From contig NZ_JANHOF010000003.1 of NCBI RefSeq assembly GCF_024498075.1, forward strand, positions 124,001-188,000: DNA of 64,000 nucleotides, written 5' to 3'. The notes under the pieces were generated by a model. It had not been told where the DNA came from. It did no database searches and was given only the letters and a program-made list of their open reading frames with translations. The position numbers were made by a program, and so were the translations under genes. This DNA comes from Paenibacillus mendelii. Its GTDB lineage: Bacteria > Bacillota > Bacilli > Paenibacillales > Paenibacillaceae. Shown piece by piece: positions 60,736-64,000 of this stretch (position 1 is the first letter of the stretch; each line of letters begins with the position of its first letter).

Positions 60736-63700
60736 ATGAAAACTAAACTTATTCCCTGTCTGCTCGCCGCAGTGATGCTGTTCTCTGTTCCGACATACGC
60801 GCAGGGAGAGCCTGTGGTGAACGATGTGGTCCGCACGACATTTCAGACGGCGGCTGCCGGGGAAGATGAGACCTCGCATGTGCTGGCGGATTCCGTCATG
60901 GTATATATAAGCAATCCGGCATCACTTGAGTCGAAAATTGGCGCTTGGACAGGCAAAGGTTATCAGGTGGATGTGATGATGGCCGTGAACCGGGACATGA
61001 ACGATTATGTGCCCGGCAATTTCGATGGACAGAATCATGAGGACGAAATCCAGCTGGATAAAGACGGCAACCGCTTTACGCATCCGACCGATGTTCATGT
61101 GCCTTATATGGTGCCGACCGAAAATTGGAACAAATATGTATATGAGCTGTCCCGCCGCAGTATCGAGGCAGGCGCCAAACGCATCGTCTTCGAGGAGCCC
61201 GATGTATTCCTCAAATCGGGGTATTCCGAAGCGTTCAAAAGAGAATGGCAGACCTATTACGGGCAGCCATGGGTGGCGCCGGATTCCTCCCGGGACGCGG
61301 AGTATAAGGCGCAGAAGCTCAAGGTCTATTTAAGCTACCGGACGTTCAAGGAAGTGTCGGAAAAAATCAAAACCCATTCTCCCGGAACCGAGGTGCTGAT
61401 TGCTGCCCATACGGGGATCAGTTATCTGATGTACGGCATCACGACTTCCAATTACGATTATTACAACATTCCGACGATCGACGGCTATATCGGTCAAGTA
61501 TGGAGCGATACCGCATTGGTGCCGGTCCCTTACGCTGGGAAAAGCGAACGGAGGATGTTTGAATCCGCTTACATTGATTATTCCTCGTTTGCCAACTTAA
61601 AGCTGGGCAATGACGGCAAACAGCTGTATGCGCTGGCCGATCCCAAAGCTGACAGCGGCTCATATGGCTGGCAGGAATATGAAGATTTCTACAAAACAAC
61701 GATCGCGGCGCAGCTGATGCAGCCGCAGTTCAAGCAGTTTGAAGTGGTCCCGTGGGCGGAACGCGGCTTTGCTCAGGCGCCGGGCTCTTACAAAACGGTG
61801 CAAACGAACGTTTTTCGCGCTCTGCAGGACATGTACGATAAACCGGCAAGCGTTGAAGCAGGGACTTCGGGAATCGGAGTGCTGTATTCGGATACCATTT
61901 CGCAAATGGCTTCGTCTGGAAGCGTAAATTCCTTCTATGGTCCGATGGTGCCGCTTGTGGCCAAGGGGCTTCCGATTCAGGTTATTCCAGTGGAGAATTT
62001 AACCAAAACGGGTGCATTGTCCGATACAAAGGTGCTGTTCGCCAGTTACGACGTCTGGAAAGCGGTTGATGGAAACGGCAGCCCGCAAACCGGTATTAAA
62101 GTGAATGAAGCGATCCGTGATTGGGTAAACGGAGGCGGCGTTCTTGTTTACACTGGCGGATCGGGCGCCAGCGACAGCCTGTCCGAATGGTGGCAGGACC
62201 AGAATATGCCGTCGCCGAAGCAGGATCTGTGGAATAAGCTCGGATTGGCCGTCACCAAAGAGAAAACCTCCACGGGTACCGCGGATGTGGAGCTGCAGGC
62301 TGCATCCGCCGCAAACGGAGCTTTCGGCGGACGCGGATCGGTTGTCATTCCCCGTCATTTCACCGTCACATCGGCTGATCTCGGAGCCGGAGCGGTTCCG
62401 TTATATACAGCGGGTGGGAAAGCTGCCGCCTACGAACAGCCTGTCGGCAGCGGAAAAGTGATTGTGGTGGGCGTTACGCCTGCGTATTTCGCAGCCAGTC
62501 AGACTGCTTCCCAGCTTATCCGCGATATTGCCAAGTATGCGGTGGAGCAGGCAGGGGAGACATATACGGAAACGAATGTGATGAAGGCCGTCCGCGGCCC
62601 CTATACCGCGATTCAAACGCTTGAGCAGCCGGCGCAGATTCAGCTTCAGGGCTCGTATATCGACCTGTTCGACGATCGGCTCCCGGTCGTCGGGGGCATG
62701 ACGGAAATGATGGCGGAATCCAATATGCTGGTGCTGGATATCTCCGGCAAAGCGGCGGTAAAACCGGAAATCCTGTTCGCCAGCGGCAGCTTGACAGATG
62801 TCGGGGAAATGCCGGACACAACGGAATATACGCTTTCCGGAACGCCGAACTCCCGGGCCAGCACGAGAATTGGTGCACCCGCCGGTGTGTATCCGCAGGC
62901 CGTGGGGGGAACCGATAAAAACGGCAGCCCGGTAACCGTGTCCTGGGAATGGGAAAATAGCTCAAAAACGCTGCTTATCAGGCATGACCACCGGAAGGAC
63001 GGTGTTAAAATCAGCGTGCAATGGTCCGATGAGCCGCTCGCTGATTCAATTCCGGTCGACTTCATGGACAAAATCGTCAAAACGAACCAGGACAATCTGG
63101 ATGCCGCTTATGTGGTGAAAAATACCGGCGGCGCGATTGCGGATTTCCGGTTTATGGATCATGACGCAGAGCTTGTCTATGGATTCGACTTAAACCAGAA
63201 CGCGAAAGCGCGGGTTTCGCTTGATGTGGCCAATAATTATATCATCAGCGTCTCCCCGGATAATGTGAACTGGACGGAGCTGTACAGAGCGCCGGACGAA
63301 CGGGGCCGAGCGATAAAAACCATCGATTTGTCCGCCTATGCCGCTGAGGGCGGCAAAGTGTACGTCAAGATGGAGAATGCTGACAAAACGACCGGCAACG
63401 GGCCGGTTATCTATGGCTTTATCCTTAGTCATGAACAGCGCATTGCGCCGTTTACTGTACGTTCCAATCGCTCTCTGGAGCTCGGGCCCGGTCAGACGGG
63501 GTCGCTGCAGCTAGCCATTACGAACCGCGATCCAGAGCCGCGGAATGTGGACATGACCTTATCGCTGAATGCAGAAGCGCAGCAGTTGTCCTTTAAGACG
63601 GGGACGGAAGGAGAAACCCCGTATTTGTTTGCCAATAGTGGATCGGAGCTGACCGGTGACGGAAGCAGATATGCCGATTCGGACCATTATTTTGTCTATC

Positions 63701-64000
63701 GGCTGCCTGTTACGCAGGATATGATCGAGCCGTCAGTGAAGTTAACGCTGGCTAACCGCTTCGAGGTCTCCATCTCTGCGGATGGGGAGAACTGGATAGT
63801 TGCCGATGTCGAGGGCCAGCCGGTCGAGGGGCAAAGCAACAAAGCGGAACGCAGCTATCCGCTTGAGCCTTACGTCAATGACAGCGGATATGTTTACGTG
63901 AAGATCGGAAACAGCCAAAAGACGGGTGGCTGGGGCGGCATGTTGCAGAAGCTTGTGCTGACCGCGCAAAGCGAGGGGGAATTATCGGCTGCATTCCCGG
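60736..64000 (+). CDS. Large secreted protein of unknown function, runs off the window
   Basis: At least 1088 residues. A signal peptide (MKTKLIPCLLAAVMLFSVPT, cleaved near YAQG) is followed by a region resembling a glycosidase barrel (~50-370: VDVMMAVNRDMNDYV, AGAKRIVFEEPDVFL with a candidate catalytic Glu, EVLIAAHTGISYLM). Next is a glutamine-amidotransferase-like segment (~380-600: VNGGGVLVYTGGSGASDSLS and GSGKVIVVGVTPAYF). Further beta-rich domains follow, including two that may bind sugar (VSPDNVNWTELYRAPDERGR and ISADGENWIVADVEGQ). This arrangement recalls beta-galactosidase-type proteins but no family is certain. AAAAGGAGGA precedes the ATG. Its place after the mannosidases suggests extracellular glycan processing. 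Confidence 0.8.
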   Translation, partial: MKTKLIPCLLAAVMLFSVPTYAQGEPVVNDVVRTTFQTAAAGEDETSHVLADSVMVYISNPASLESKIGAWTGKGYQVDVMMAVNRDMNDYVPGNFDGQNHEDEIQLDKDGNRFTHPTDVHVPYMVPTENWNKYVYELSRRSIEAGAKRIVFEEPDVFLKSGYSEAFKREWQTYYGQPWVAPDSSRDAEYKAQKLKVYLSYRTFKEVSEKIKTHSPGTEVLIAAHTGISYLMYGITTSNYDYYNIPTIDGYIGQVWSDTALVPVPYAGKSERRMFESAYIDYSSFANLKLGNDGKQLYALADPKADSGSYGWQEYEDFYKTTIAAQLMQPQFKQFEVVPWAERGFAQAPGSYKTVQTNVFRALQDMYDKPASVEAGTSGIGVLYSDTISQMASSGSVNSFYGPMVPLVAKGLPIQVIPVENLTKTGALSDTKVLFASYDVWKAVDGNGSPQTGIKVNEAIRDWVNGGGVLVYTGGSGASDSLSEWWQDQNMPSPKQDLWNKLGLAVTKEKTSTGTADVELQAASAANGAFGGRGSVVIPRHFTVTSADLGAGAVPLYTAGGKAAAYEQPVGSGKVIVVGVTPAYFAASQTASQLIRDIAKYAVEQAGETYTETNVMKAVRGPYTAIQTLEQPAQIQLQGSYIDLFDDRLPVVGGMTEMMAESNMLVLDISGKAAVKPEILFASGSLTDVGEMPDTTEYTLSGTPNSRASTRIGAPAGVYPQAVGGTDKNGSPVTVSWEWENSSKTLLIRHDHRKDGVKISVQWSDEPLADSIPVDFMDKIVKTNQDNLDAAYVVKNTGGAIADFRFMDHDAELVYGFDLNQNAKARVSLDVANNYIISVSPDNVNWTELYRAPDERGRAIKTIDLSAYAAEGGKVYVKMENADKTTGNGPVIYGFILSHEQRIAPFTVRSNRSLELGPGQTGSLQLAITNRDPEPRNVDMTLSLNAEAQQLSFKTGTEGETPYLFANSGSELTGDGSRYADSDHYFVYRLPVTQDMIEPSVKLTLANRFEVSISADGENWIVADVEGQPVEGQSNKAERSYPLEPYVNDSGYVYVKIGNSQKTGGWGGMLQKLVLTAQSEGELSAAFP

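Noticed and set aside
1-64000. CRISPR arrays, tRNA/rRNA genes, prophage structural modules and integrases
   Set aside because: None was seen on reading both strands; the amidase at 45584 alone is not enough to call a prophage.

Overview
The window reads as chromosomal DNA of a Paenibacillus-like member of the Bacillota. The signs are strong AGGAGG-type ribosome sites, frequent GTG/TTG starts, SLH-anchored secreted proteins, several LplB/YtcP-type sugar ABC transporters, a YesM/YesN two-component pair, a YhcN/YlaJ-type spore lipoprotein and a Bacillus-type caa3 oxidase cluster. No rRNA, tRNA, CRISPR array or intact insertion sequence was found. The assignment to genus is inference.

Left part (1-17.3 kb, mostly housekeeping). 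A truncated EPSP synthase gene (minus) diverges from a LysR regulator, which converges on a pirin gene. Next comes a folate unit: an extended -10 promoter, a ZTP (pfl) riboswitch with a long intrinsic terminator, then folD and a cyclodeaminase-type cyclohydrolase gene with overlapping stop and start codons. A spore-type lipoprotein (minus) precedes ctaCDEF and ctaG. An uncharacterised lipoprotein and a uridine-kinase-like gene follow. A five-gene ABC operon (membrane protein, YtrA-type GntR repressor, two ATPases, ABC-2 permease) has a near-consensus promoter with a palindrome just downstream of its -10.

Middle part (17.8-36.1 kb, glycan utilisation). This block holds a very large secreted beta-helix protein split from its SLH anchor by a frameshift, an SGNH esterase, YesM/YesN, a GH36 alpha-galactosidase broken by a perfect 223-bp tandem duplication, a GH110-like beta-helix protein, an LplB/YtcP/binding-protein importer and a GH43 enzyme. 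The enzymes point to galactose-rich polysaccharide. Two enzyme genes in the block are broken, so it may be decaying or switchable, or the assembly may contain errors.

36-50 kb (accessory genes). An unrecognised 522-residue protein sits behind a promoter and a perfect LacI-type palindrome, followed by a short iolD-like relic. Then come a VOC protein, a phytanoyl-CoA-dioxygenase-family protein, a NTPase/GNAT-like/HTH fusion (minus), a SnoaL-like protein, a 926-residue collagen-like/IPT/SGNH protein, a phage-type amidase, and an AraC regulator divergent from a dehydrogenase plus Gfo/Idh oxidoreductase pair.

50-64 kb (mannoside utilisation). An AraR-type GntR/LacI repressor is divergent from a second LplB/YtcP/binding-protein importer, a GH38 alpha-mannosidase and a GH2 beta-mannosidase. 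Repeated GTTATAA-type inverted repeats overlap both promoters. A large secreted protein of unknown function runs off the right edge.
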